A stretch of DNA of 64,000 nt from Streptomyces marianii (GTDB taxonomy: Bacteria > Actinomycetota > Actinomycetes > Streptomycetales > Streptomycetaceae), in NCBI RefSeq assembly GCF_005795905.1, contig NZ_VAWE01000001.1, positions 7,939,501-8,003,500 of the forward strand. The letters run 5' to 3'. Below, one piece after another: positions 10,257 through 17,999 of this stretch; within the stretch, counting starts at the first letter, position 1, and every line of letters begins with the position of its first letter. Position numbers and translations under genes: made by a program. Below the pieces are notes generated by a model. It saw nothing but the letters and a program-made list of their open reading frames with translations. It was not told the origin of the DNA and searched no databases.

Positions 10257-10949
10257 TCAGGCGCGCGGTTCGTCGTGTTCGTGGGCCTGTGCGGCGATGA
10301 CCGCCGCCTGGACGCGGCGCTCCACGCCGAGCTTCGACAGCAGTCGTGAGATGTGGTTCTTGACGGTCTTCTCCGAGAGGTAGAGCCGCTTGCCGATCTG
10401 GCGGTTCGTCAGGCCCTCGCCGATCAGGTCGAGCACGTCGCGTTCCCGCGTCGAGAGGGCCGCGAGGCGTTCGTCCTCGGCCGGCTGCGCGGTCTCCGGG
10501 TCCCGCAGCGAGTGCATCAGCCGCGCCGTGGTGGAGGGATCGAGCATCGACTGCCCCGTCGCCACCGTCCGCACGGCGGAGATCAGGTCGGACCCCTTGA
10601 TCTGCTTGAGGACATAGCCCGAGGCCCCCGCCATGATCGCGTCGAGCAGGGCGTCCTCGTCGTCGAAGGACGTCAGCATCAGACATGCGAGCTCCGGCAT
10701 GCGGGAGCGCAGCTCCCGGCAGACCGTGACGCCGTCGCCGTCGGGCAGCCGTACGTCCAGGACCGCGACGTGGGGGCGCAGCGCAGGCCCCCGGGCCAGG
10801 GCCTGTTCGGCGTTCGCCGCCTCGCCGACGACCTCTATGCCGGGTTCGGCGTCGAGCATGTCGTGCAGCCCGCGCCGGACGACCTCGTGGTCGTCGAGGA
10901 GGAACACCCTGATGGGCGATTCCTCGGAGTAGACCGGTGCCTCGGACAT
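10257..10949 (-). CDS. DevR-type NarL/LuxR response regulator
   Basis: 230 aa from the ATG at 10949, preceded by GGAGGG. The receiver has the acidic pair D19/D20, phospho-acceptor D65 in VAVLDVRLPDG, and K115. A LuxR HTH (LSTRERDVLDLIGEGLTNRQI, read as two overlapping motifs, then LSEKTVKNHISRLL) covers about residues 160-205. This is the architecture of DevR/DosR and of the S. coelicolor OsdR. It should bind dyads upstream of stress genes once phosphorylated by the DevS-like kinase. It faces that kinase gene tail to tail rather than lying in one operon. An inverted repeat just upstream of its ribosome site may serve autoregulation. Confidence 0.92.
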   Translation of the reverse strand: MSEAPVYSEESPIRVFLLDDHEVVRRGLHDMLDAEPGIEVVGEAANAEQALARGPALRPHVAVLDVRLPDGDGVTVCRELRSRMPELACLMLTSFDDEDALLDAIMAGASGYVLKQIKGSDLISAVRTVATGQSMLDPSTTARLMHSLRDPETAQPAEDERLAALSTRERDVLDLIGEGLTNRQIGKRLYLSEKTVKNHISRLLSKLGVERRVQAAVIAAQAHEHDEPRA

Positions 10950-10959
10950 CTCAGCCCTC

Positions 10960-10979
10960 CAGGTGTGTCGTCCCACCTG
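10960..10979. promoter_or_regulatory. inverted repeat ahead of devR
   Basis: CAGGTG (10960-10965) and CACCTG (10974-10979) form a perfect inverted repeat with an 8-nt spacer. It begins 11 nt before the devR start, next to its ribosome site. It could be an operator or an mRNA hairpin limiting translation. The remaining gap to 11238 shows nothing else clear. Confidence 0.35.
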
Positions 10980-11238
10980 ATCACGTCCGCTCGGGAGAGC
11001 ACGGCAACCGGGCCGGACGCTCGTCGGCGGCCCCCCTTCCCCGTCCCCTCCCCGGGTACACCGTCCAGCGTCCCCCGGTGCACCGTCTTCCCGTACGCGG
11101 TCCGCGCCGCCCCGACCTGCGGGCAGGCCGCGTGGGCACGGCGCTCCGTCGGCCGCACGGGCACGGCGCACGGGCACCCGGTCGGGCCGCCCGGAGCGGC
11201 CCCTCCGGGCCGACGACGCCGGCGCGTAGTTCCGCGGC

Positions 11239-11754
11239 TCACGAGTGACACGGCCGTACGGCCGCCGCCGGTGTCCACTCGTGGACGAGTTCCCGCTCCA
11301 CACGGTCGGCCAGGGACTCGACCATGGCCGCGAGCGTCGGCGACAGGCCGGTTCCGAGCGAGGAGTCGGCTCCCTGCACCGCGTACACCACCAGCCGGCC
11401 GGGCAGCCTGCCGAGCAGGCGGGACAGCTCCAGGGCCTCGTTCAGTACGCGATCGTGCGGCTCTCCGTGCGCGGGCAGTGAGAGCCCGTCCGCATCGAAC
11501 TCCCGGCGGACCACCCTGCCGGGCTCGCCGGGATACGCGTGTGCGCTGGTCACCACCACCGCCAGGGCCACGTCGTGCCACAGACCCACCAGCCGCGCGG
11601 GCTCCCCGTTGCTGGTCTCCAGGTCGACCTCCGGGGGGAGGGGCCGCTCCAAGGCGCGTTCGCGGAGCGCGTCGACGACGGCCCAGCCCACTCCCTCGTC
11701 CCGCCGGGAGTCGCTGCCCAGTCCGATGAGCGCGATGCGTGTACGGAGATCCAT
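11239..11754 (-). CDS. hydrogenase-maturation-protease family protein
   Basis: 171 aa from ATG 11754. The N-terminus IALIGLGSDSRRDEGVGWAVVDAL matches the GxG(N)xxxxDDGxG start of HycI/HybD-type proteases, which trim [NiFe]-hydrogenase large subunits. E20 corresponds to the first nickel ligand. The second conserved acid, normally in a VVVDA-type strand, appears replaced (ALAVVVTSAHAYPGEPG), though a His follows. No hydrogenase genes are in the window. It therefore may be a divergent peptidase with another target, or serve a hydrogenase elsewhere. A GGGCCGAACGGCCC dyad 57 nt upstream links it to the dormancy genes. Confidence 0.75.
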   Translation of the reverse strand: MDLRTRIALIGLGSDSRRDEGVGWAVVDALRERALERPLPPEVDLETSNGEPARLVGLWHDVALAVVVTSAHAYPGEPGRVVRREFDADGLSLPAHGEPHDRVLNEALELSRLLGRLPGRLVVYAVQGADSSLGTGLSPTLAAMVESLADRVERELVHEWTPAAAVRPCHS

Positions 11755-11810
11755 GGCGTGTCTCCTGTCGTGCTCCCACCACGCTGGCGTGCGCGCGCGG
11801 CGGCGCGCAT

Positions 11811-11824
11811 GGGCCGAACGGCCC
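11811..11824. promoter_or_regulatory. DevR-like palindrome GGGCCGAACGGCCC
   Basis: The arms GGGCCG and CGGCCC are perfectly complementary around AA. The site lies 57 nt upstream of the protease-like gene on the minus strand, a sensible activator position. The identical 14-mer recurs at 29132-29145 in another island promoter. The rest of the 305-bp gap 11755-12059 holds no gene. Confidence 0.45.
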
Positions 11825-12059
11825 AATTGGCGGGACCACCTCGCCCCGGCCGGTGCACCTCGGCCGGGCGCGGGGCGGCGGCCCCGAACCTGGCACGGGG
11901 CCGCCGGAGCGTCGCCCGTGCCCGGCGATGCGGTGCCTGCCGCCTCCTCCGGCTCCCACGGCAGGCCGCCGCTGTCGCCGTTCTCGTACCGTCCGGTCGT
12001 CCGGGGCATTGGGCTCGTCCGTGCCGCCGGCCCCGGTCGTCCTGCTCTCCGTGCCCGCT

Positions 12060-14147
12060 TCAGTTGGCCAGCAGCGACTCCAGGACCGCCTCGTCCGGCG
12101 GGTTGACCCCGGCCCGGTTCATGGAGACGCAGTCCGGGTCCAGACGCAGCCGCGCCAGTTCCCGGCCGGACACGCCCCAGGCGTGCCAGGACCGTGGCTC
12201 CCAGGCCAGCTGAGGGGGGGTGTACCAGCCGTCGCCGAGGCCGGAGAGGATCGGCTGGGCCTCGTCGAGACCGGGGCCGATCCGGTACACCAGTCCGCCG
12301 AAGACCGAGGCGAACACCTGTCCGCGCTGCACGGTCAGCTCGCCGTAGCTCGGCAGCCTCCCCGACCTCAGCACCGTTCGGGTCTTCAGGTCCATGGCGA
12401 ACCACATGCCCGCCAGCCGCTTGTAGACCCCGTACAGCACTCCGTCCAGCACCTCGATGTGCTGCAGGCTCGCGTATCCCTCGAACGGCGCGACCTCCCA
12501 CAGCACCTTGCGGCGCCGCAGGTCGAAGGCGACGATCGTCGCGCTCGGCCGGGTCGGGGTCACGCTTCCGCCGCCCCAGGTGTCCCCGGCGAGATACGCG
12601 ATCCGGGTGCCCAGGCGGTCGTCCAGGGCCAGGGACATCACGCTCTGGTCCGTGATCACGTCCTGGTGCACCGTCAGCCGCCGTCTCGCCCGGTCCGCCA
12701 GGGTCAGCGCACCCTTGAGCCGGCCGGCCGGCGGGGCGGACGCGATGAGGAACTGGTCCGTCGCCCGCTCGTACACCATGTCCGTCGGGCGCTGCTGATC
12801 GTTGTCGATGAACCCGAGCGAACGGATGCTGCCGCGGTCCGGGTCGAGCTCCAGCACCTCCGTGCTCGGATAGAGCGCCGCGTAGACGCGGTCGCAGGCC
12901 GTGCGCAGCTGTTTCGGCTCGCCGGACACCGGGATCCGCCGGCTCGTGCCCTGGGCGGGCCGGTGGGTCGTGATGGAGAAGTGCCCGCCGACGTGCACCG
13001 CCCCACGCGTGCCCATGGTGATGGACTGCACGGGGTCCGGGCCCGCCATGGCCGTGTCGATCAGTTCCACCGTGGTGGACCCCCCGCCTGCCGGGTCCAG
13101 CCACCACAGCCGGCCGCTGCCCGCGCCGCCCAGCAGCCTGCCGTCCGGGAGCGGGAAGAGCGCCCGGTGCTCGTCGAGCGGCGTGGGCGCGGCGACCGGC
13201 ACGAGGGCGTCGCCGTCGCGCCGGTAGACCGTTCCCGTCGGGCGGCCGACGCAGTAGACCGTGCCGTCGCCGGTCGACGTGATCGCGTCGACGAGACGCT
13301 CCGCGGCCGGTATCGGGATGACCCGCGCGTCGCTCCCGTCGGGTGCCAAATCCACGACGGACCTGCCGAACCCGCCGACCACCCGTCCGCCCGCGGCGAG
13401 CAGACACGCGGCTCCGCCGTACGGCGTCGGGGTGATGGAACGCTTCGCGCCCGTGGCACGGTCGTACGCGACGATGTGGCCGAGCGGAAGCGTGCCGGCG
13501 TAGACGTAGCGGTCGTCGGCGGCGATCGCGCGCACGTACTGCTCGCCCGGCATCGCGATGCCCAGGTTGCGCAGCACACCGGTCGACGGCGAGTACTCCC
13601 AGACCTCGCCGCGCGGATACGTGCCCGCGTAGACCGTCCCGTCCGGAGCCGTCGTCAGGCACCAGACGAAACCGCCCGAAGGCCCTATCGTGCCGAGCTG
13701 CGCCACCGATCCGGTCGCCGGATCGAAGCGGTACAGGTCCGGGACGGGGTAGGTGCCCACGTACACCTGTCCGCCGGAGACCGTCGCAGCCCAGCCGCCC
13801 TCGCCGCGCGAGAGCCGTACCGTCCTCGTGAGCTTCCCCGACGCCAGGTCGATCTCTCCCAGCAGCGGCGGGTTCTGGCCGCGTGCCACCACGTAGGCGT
13901 GACCGCCGAGAACGGTCATGCCGACGATCGCCGCGGTGTACGTCGCTATGCCGTACGTCGAGACCGCCGGACCCGAACAGCGGCCGGCCGTGCCGGTCGA
14001 GGCCGCTCTGCTCTCCGCGCCCGGGGCGCCCGGCGCACCCGTGCCGTCGGCCGTGCGGGCCTGAGCCGTGGCCGGGGCGAGCACGGGACCCACCACGGAC
14101 GCCGCGACGAGCCCGGCTCCGGCATGCAGTAACCGCCTGCGTTCCAT
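12060..14147 (-). CDS. secreted beta-propeller protein (Tat signal)
   Basis: 695 aa, with GGGAGG upstream of the ATG. The N-terminus MERRRLLHAGAGLVAASVVG ending in ATAQA is a twin-arginine-type signal peptide. The remainder is a chain of short beta repeats with recurrent phrases such as VYAGTYPRGEVWEYSPSTG, YVYAGTLPLGHIVAYD and TVYCVGRPTGTVYRRDGD, as in WD40/PQQ-like propellers; roughly 10-14 blades-worth of strands are present, possibly two propellers. It is probably exported folded and acts outside the cell in ligand or polymer binding. No catalytic motif is evident. The gene stands alone, reading away from the downstream fadE. Confidence 0.8.
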   Translation of the reverse strand: MERRRLLHAGAGLVAASVVGPVLAPATAQARTADGTGAPGAPGAESRAASTGTAGRCSGPAVSTYGIATYTAAIVGMTVLGGHAYVVARGQNPPLLGEIDLASGKLTRTVRLSRGEGGWAATVSGGQVYVGTYPVPDLYRFDPATGSVAQLGTIGPSGGFVWCLTTAPDGTVYAGTYPRGEVWEYSPSTGVLRNLGIAMPGEQYVRAIAADDRYVYAGTLPLGHIVAYDRATGAKRSITPTPYGGAACLLAAGGRVVGGFGRSVVDLAPDGSDARVIPIPAAERLVDAITSTGDGTVYCVGRPTGTVYRRDGDALVPVAAPTPLDEHRALFPLPDGRLLGGAGSGRLWWLDPAGGGSTTVELIDTAMAGPDPVQSITMGTRGAVHVGGHFSITTHRPAQGTSRRIPVSGEPKQLRTACDRVYAALYPSTEVLELDPDRGSIRSLGFIDNDQQRPTDMVYERATDQFLIASAPPAGRLKGALTLADRARRRLTVHQDVITDQSVMSLALDDRLGTRIAYLAGDTWGGGSVTPTRPSATIVAFDLRRRKVLWEVAPFEGYASLQHIEVLDGVLYGVYKRLAGMWFAMDLKTRTVLRSGRLPSYGELTVQRGQVFASVFGGLVYRIGPGLDEAQPILSGLGDGWYTPPQLAWEPRSWHAWGVSGRELARLRLDPDCVSMNRAGVNPPDEAVLESLLAN

Positions 14148-14439
14148 GCGAGCCTCCCAGGGGATGCGGACCGTTCCCTAGAGGATGACCAGCGGCTTCT
14201 CCGGAAACACCTTGCCACGAGCGGTTTCTGATGCAGTTTCAGCCACTCGCCGGAAAGCGGGGCGGATGGGGCGGGTTGTCGGCAATGGGATGGAGGGTGG
14301 ACGAGGGGCAGGGGTGCCGGCTCGGCACACCCCCCCCCGCATGCCCCATCCGTCGCCGCGCGCCCGGTGTCGTCACCGTCCGTGACGACGTTCGCGGCGC
14401 GCCGAGGGGAGGCCGCGGCCGAGAGGCATCCTCGCCGCG

Positions 14440-14487
14440 GACGCCCGGACGCCCGGACGCCCGGACGCCCGGACGCCCGGGCGCCCG
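14440..14487. repeat. 8-bp tandem repeat (GACGCCCG)n
   Basis: Five perfect copies of GACGCCCG and a sixth with one change run from 14440 to 14487. The repeat lies in a 727-bp gene-free stretch (14148-14874) that otherwise shows only a C8 run near 14331 and the operator at 14810. It is a slippage-prone microsatellite-like tract. Confidence 0.85.
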
Positions 14488-14809
14488 GACGACGCGGCCC
14501 GCGGCCCGTGACACGCACCACGGCCGCCGCCGGCGCCGGGCAGGAGGGTCCCCCGTGCGCCGGGTTGTGACAGGCCCTGCCGTGCGGGGGCGGGGTGTCG
14601 CCGAGCCGGGGGCGGTACCCGGGCCGTCCGTCGGGACGGACTCGTGCCTCCGTTCGTCGGCGGGCGTCGGACCCGGCGCGGCGGCGGTGGCGTCGCGGTG
14701 CTCGACGGCGGCGGTGGGACGGTGGGCGGCGGGGTGACCGGATCCGGCCTCCGGGCCCCGGACAGTGAGTCCCGGCGTTTCCCGCCCGCGCACGTCTCTT
14801 CCGGATTCC

Positions 14810-14823
14810 TGGAACGCGTTCTA
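14810..14823. promoter_or_regulatory. KstR-type operator
   Basis: TGGAACGCGTTCTA matches the KstR consensus TnnAACnnGTTnnA at every fixed position. KstR is the TetR-family repressor of cholesterol catabolism in mycobacteria and rhodococci, de-repressed by steroid CoA thioesters. The site ends 52 nt before the start of a FadE26-like steroid acyl-CoA dehydrogenase, exactly where an operator is expected. Confidence 0.7.
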
Positions 14824-14874
14824 CTCTGTGCCGCCGCAGGGACGCACGCCGGCACGAGACGCCTGGAGGGACCC

Positions 14875-16053
14875 GTGCACCTGGAATACACGCAGGGACA
14901 GCAGCAGTTGCGCGCCGAGCTGCGTGCCTACTTCGACGGGCTCGTCCCCGGCAACGCCTACGCCCGCTACGGGGAACCCGCCGCGCAGAAGCGCTTCTAC
15001 CGGGAGACGATCCGCCGCCTCGGCACCGACGGGTGGCTCGGCGTCGGCTGGCCGGAGGAGTACGGCGGGCGCGGGCTGACGCCGATGGAACAGTTCATCT
15101 TCTTCGACGAGGCGGCGCAGGCGGGCGTACCGCTGCCGCTCATGGCACTCAACACGGTCGGTCCGACGATCATGCAGTACGGCACCGACGAGCAGAAGGC
15201 GTACTTCCTGCCGCGGATCCTCTCCGGCGAGATCGACTTCGCCATCGGCTACAGCGAGCCGGGCGCGGGCACCGATCTCGCCTCGCTCACGACCCGTGCC
15301 GTGCGCGAGGGCGACACCTACGTCGTCAACGGCCAGAAGATCTGGACCACGAACGGCGACACGGCGGACTGGGTGTGGCTCGCCGTCCGGACCGACCCGG
15401 ACGCGCCGCCGCACAAGGGAATCACCATGCTGCTCGTGCCGACGTCCGACCCGGGCTACTCCTGCACGATCATCAACACGCTCGCCTCGCACGACACCAC
15501 CGCCAGCTACTACGAGGACGTCCGGGTGCCCGTCTCCCGCCGGGTGGGCGAGGAGAACAAGGGGTGGCGGCTGATCACCAATCAACTCAATCACGAGCGC
15601 GTCACCCTGGCAGCCCACGGCACCATGGCCATCCGTGCCCTCCACGACGTCCAGCGCTGGGCGGCCGCGACCAAGCTCGCCGACGGGAGGCGTGTCATCG
15701 ACCTCGGCTGGGTGCGGGGGCGCCTTGCCCGCACGCACGTCCGGCTCGATGCGATGAAGCTGCTCAACTGGCAGATGGTCGGCGCCGTCCAGGACGGCTC
15801 GCTCACCCCGCAGGACGCCTCGGCCGTGAAGGTGTACGGGTCGGAGGCCCGCCGTGACGCCTATGCGTGGCTGATGGAGGTCGTCGGGGCGGCCGGCCCG
15901 CTCAAGGAGGGCTCGGCCGGGGCCGTCCTCCACGGTTCGCTGGAGCGCGGCTACCGTTCCGCCGTGATCTTCACCTTCGGTGGTGGCAACAACGAGATCC
16001 AGCGCGAGATCATCTCCTGGATCGGACTCGGGATGCCACGAGTCAGGCGCTGA
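14875..16053 (+). CDS. steroid side-chain acyl-CoA dehydrogenase, FadE26-like
   Basis: 392 aa from GTG 14875, preceded by CTGGAGGG. It shows the acyl-CoA dehydrogenase fold: GYSEPGAGTDLA (FAD/substrate loop), VNGQKIWTTNGDTADWVWLA and the C-terminal FTFGGGNNEIQREII. The first 130 residues (GWLGVGWPEEYGGRG, then NTVGPTIMQYGTDEQK) closely follow mycobacterial FadE26, which pairs with FadE27 as the alpha2beta2 ChsE4 enzyme that dehydrogenates sterol side-chain CoA thioesters. The usual FadE27 partner gene is missing: the stop codon abuts an ISL3 transposase remnant. The catalytic base in ChsE4 lies on the partner subunit, so activity may need a partner encoded elsewhere. Confidence 0.85.
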   Translation: MHLEYTQGQQQLRAELRAYFDGLVPGNAYARYGEPAAQKRFYRETIRRLGTDGWLGVGWPEEYGGRGLTPMEQFIFFDEAAQAGVPLPLMALNTVGPTIMQYGTDEQKAYFLPRILSGEIDFAIGYSEPGAGTDLASLTTRAVREGDTYVVNGQKIWTTNGDTADWVWLAVRTDPDAPPHKGITMLLVPTSDPGYSCTIINTLASHDTTASYYEDVRVPVSRRVGEENKGWRLITNQLNHERVTLAAHGTMAIRALHDVQRWAAATKLADGRRVIDLGWVRGRLARTHVRLDAMKLLNWQMVGAVQDGSLTPQDASAVKVYGSEARRDAYAWLMEVVGAAGPLKEGSAGAVLHGSLERGYRSAVIFTFGGGNNEIQREIISWIGLGMPRVRR

Positions 16054-16295
16054 CCGAACTCCAGCCCGCCCTCGCCGTACGGCGGATCGCGGGGCCGGGT
16101 CGTCGCGGAGCCCTTCACCCGGGTGGCGAACACCCACCCTCGGGGCAGGCCCTGCTCATCGGCGGTGATCAGGTGCACCCGGCGGGTGCCGTCCTCCAGC
16201 CGCTCCACCCGCGTGACGGCCAGGCCGTCCAGGTCGAGCAGCAACGTCGTGCGGCGACGCGGCCGTCCGGGTGGGGGCGAATCCTTGAGGCGCAC
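16054..16295 (-). pseudogene. ISL3-family transposase N-terminal remnant
   Basis: On the minus strand, an open frame from GTG 16295 reads LLLDLDGLAVTRVERLEDG, then TRRVHLITADE and VFATRVKGSATTRPRDPPYG. This is the start of streptomycete ISL3 transposases. The zinc-finger cysteines expected after TADE are already lost (QGLPRGW), and the rest of the roughly 400-residue enzyme is absent. The fragment ends exactly at the fadE stop. It probably marks the deletion that removed the FadE26 partner gene. Confidence 0.7.
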
Positions 16296-16352
16296 GGCGC
16301 GGCGGCGTACGGTGAGAAACGGAGTACACCGTGTTTTCGATCTGGTGATGTC

Positions 16353-17399
16353 ATGCGCGCTATCACCGTACGCGGGAGCGGAAGACCCGGTATGCGGATC
16401 AGCGAAGTGCCAGATCCGCGCCCCCTGGAGGACGAAGTCCTGGTGTCGGGACTGGAATTGGGAATCTGCGGGACGGATCGCGAAATCTGCTCCGGACTCT
16501 TCGGCACACCGCCCCCCGGACGATCCTGGTTCGTCCTCGGCCACGAGGGCTTGGGCCGGGTGAGTCGGGCGCCCTCCTCGGCCCATCCCCTGCGCGAGGG
16601 AACCCTGGTGATCGGGGTGGTACGACGGCCGGACCCCGAGCCGTGCGCGGCCTGCTCCGCCGGAGAGGCCCACGGGTGCCTCAACGGCCGCTACACCGAG
16701 ACGGGCATCACCTCGCTCGACGGCTACGGCAGCGAGCTGTGGACGGCCCGGCCCGAGCATCTCGTCCCCGTCGCCGAGAACCTGCGGGACGTGGGCATCC
16801 TGATCGAACCGGCCAGTGTGGTGGCGAAGGCGTGGGAGACGATCGCCCAGCTGGAAGCCGGGTTCTGGAGCGCATCCGAGCGTGTGCTCGTGACGGGCGC
16901 CGGGCCCATCGGTCTGCTCGCGGCGCTGTTCGCCCGGCAGCGGGAACGGGAGACCCACGTCTTCGACCGCGACGGCGGGCTCCGGGCGGCTCTCGTGAGG
17001 GACCTGGGAGCCCATTTCCATTCCGGCCGTGCCGACGAGGTGGCACGCCGGGTCCGACCCGCCGTCGTGGTCGAGACCACCGCGGCCCCGGAGGTGATCT
17101 CCGGCGTCTCCCGGGGGCTCGCGCCCCACGGTGTCCTGTGCCTGCTCGGCATCGCCGCCGACGACGGCGTGGCCGCGCCGGTGTCCAGCCGGTCCACGGT
17201 CCTCGGCAACCAGTCCGTCTTCGGTTCGGTCAGCGCGGGGCCGCGGCACTTCCAGCAGGCCCAGGACGCCCTGCTCGCCGCCCCGGTGAACTGGCTGCCT
17301 CGGTTCGTGACGAGACGCCTTCCTCTGGAGGAGGCCGAGTACGCCGTCCGCCACCACCCGGAGGACGTGAAGGTCTCCGTCGTGCTCGGCGACGCCTGA
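16353..17399 (+). CDS. glucose 1-dehydrogenase-like zinc medium-chain dehydrogenase
   Basis: 348 aa from ATG 16353. The catalytic-zinc Cys is in LELGICGTDREI and the GHE motif in FVLGHEGLGRV. The lobe VVRRPDPEPCAACSAGEAHG followed by CLNGRYTETGI resembles archaeal-type glucose dehydrogenases, though some structural-zinc cysteines are missing. A Rossmann motif (VTGAGPIGLLAAL) follows. It likely oxidises a sugar or sugar derivative with NAD(P). It opens a three-gene run with a VOC protein and a GMC oxidase, 33 bp before the next gene. The ISL3 remnant lies divergently just upstream, so its original promoter may have been disturbed. Confidence 0.85.
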   Translation: MRAITVRGSGRPGMRISEVPDPRPLEDEVLVSGLELGICGTDREICSGLFGTPPPGRSWFVLGHEGLGRVSRAPSSAHPLREGTLVIGVVRRPDPEPCAACSAGEAHGCLNGRYTETGITSLDGYGSELWTARPEHLVPVAENLRDVGILIEPASVVAKAWETIAQLEAGFWSASERVLVTGAGPIGLLAALFARQRERETHVFDRDGGLRAALVRDLGAHFHSGRADEVARRVRPAVVVETTAAPEVISGVSRGLAPHGVLCLLGIAADDGVAAPVSSRSTVLGNQSVFGSVSAGPRHFQQAQDALLAAPVNWLPRFVTRRLPLEEAEYAVRHHPEDVKVSVVLGDA

Positions 17400-17432
17400 A
17401 CCGATCCGACCCTCCCACGCCAGGAGGCATCC

Positions 17433-17999
17433 ATGACGCAGCCCCCGTACATCCGGATACCCGGGGCCACCGGGGTGCACCATCTGGGGCTGACCGTCCC
17501 GGACCTGTCGTCCGCCGTCGCCTTCTTCACCGAGGTCCTGGGAGCCGAGGTGCTGTACCGCCTGGGAACCGTCTCGGACCCCGACGGCTCGTGGATGTCC
17601 GACCACCTCAACGTGCACGAGCACGCGGCCATGGAGATCGCCATGCTCCGGTTCGGACCGGCCACCAACATCGAACTCTTCGAGTACCGGGCCCCCGACC
17701 AGCGACGCCGCCATCCGAGGAACAGCGACTGGGGAGGTCATCACCTGGCCGTGTGGACGGAGGACTTCGATGCCTCGTTCGCCTACCTCGAACGGCAGCA
17801 AGGGGTGGTGCCGTTGGGGGAGTCCGACGTCGTCGACGGGGGACCCATCGCCGGTACCCGCTGGATCTACTTCTCGACGCCGGTGGGCCTGTACCTCGAA
17901 CTCGTCTCCGCGCCGACCGGACTGGCCTATGAGGAGGACACCCCTGCCCGTCTGTTCCGGCCCGAGAAGCCTGAGACGTCTGCGGGGAAGGTCCCGTGA
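17433..17999 (+). CDS. VOC-superfamily (glyoxalase/dioxygenase-fold) protein
   Basis: 188 aa with CAGGAGG before the ATG. It shows paired beta-alpha-beta-beta-beta modules: GVHHLGLTVPDLSSAVAFFT at the start and HHLAVWTEDFDASFAYLE in the second half, with metal-ligand candidates H (HHLG), E (NIELFEYR), H (GHHLA) and E (LYLELVS). Such proteins act as metal-dependent isomerases, dioxygenases or lyases. Overlap with the downstream GMC gene (GTGA) and the sugar dehydrogenase upstream suggest it processes an oxidised sugar intermediate. That role is inference. Confidence 0.85.
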   Translation: MTQPPYIRIPGATGVHHLGLTVPDLSSAVAFFTEVLGAEVLYRLGTVSDPDGSWMSDHLNVHEHAAMEIAMLRFGPATNIELFEYRAPDQRRRHPRNSDWGGHHLAVWTEDFDASFAYLERQQGVVPLGESDVVDGGPIAGTRWIYFSTPVGLYLELVSAPTGLAYEEDTPARLFRPEKPETSAGKVP

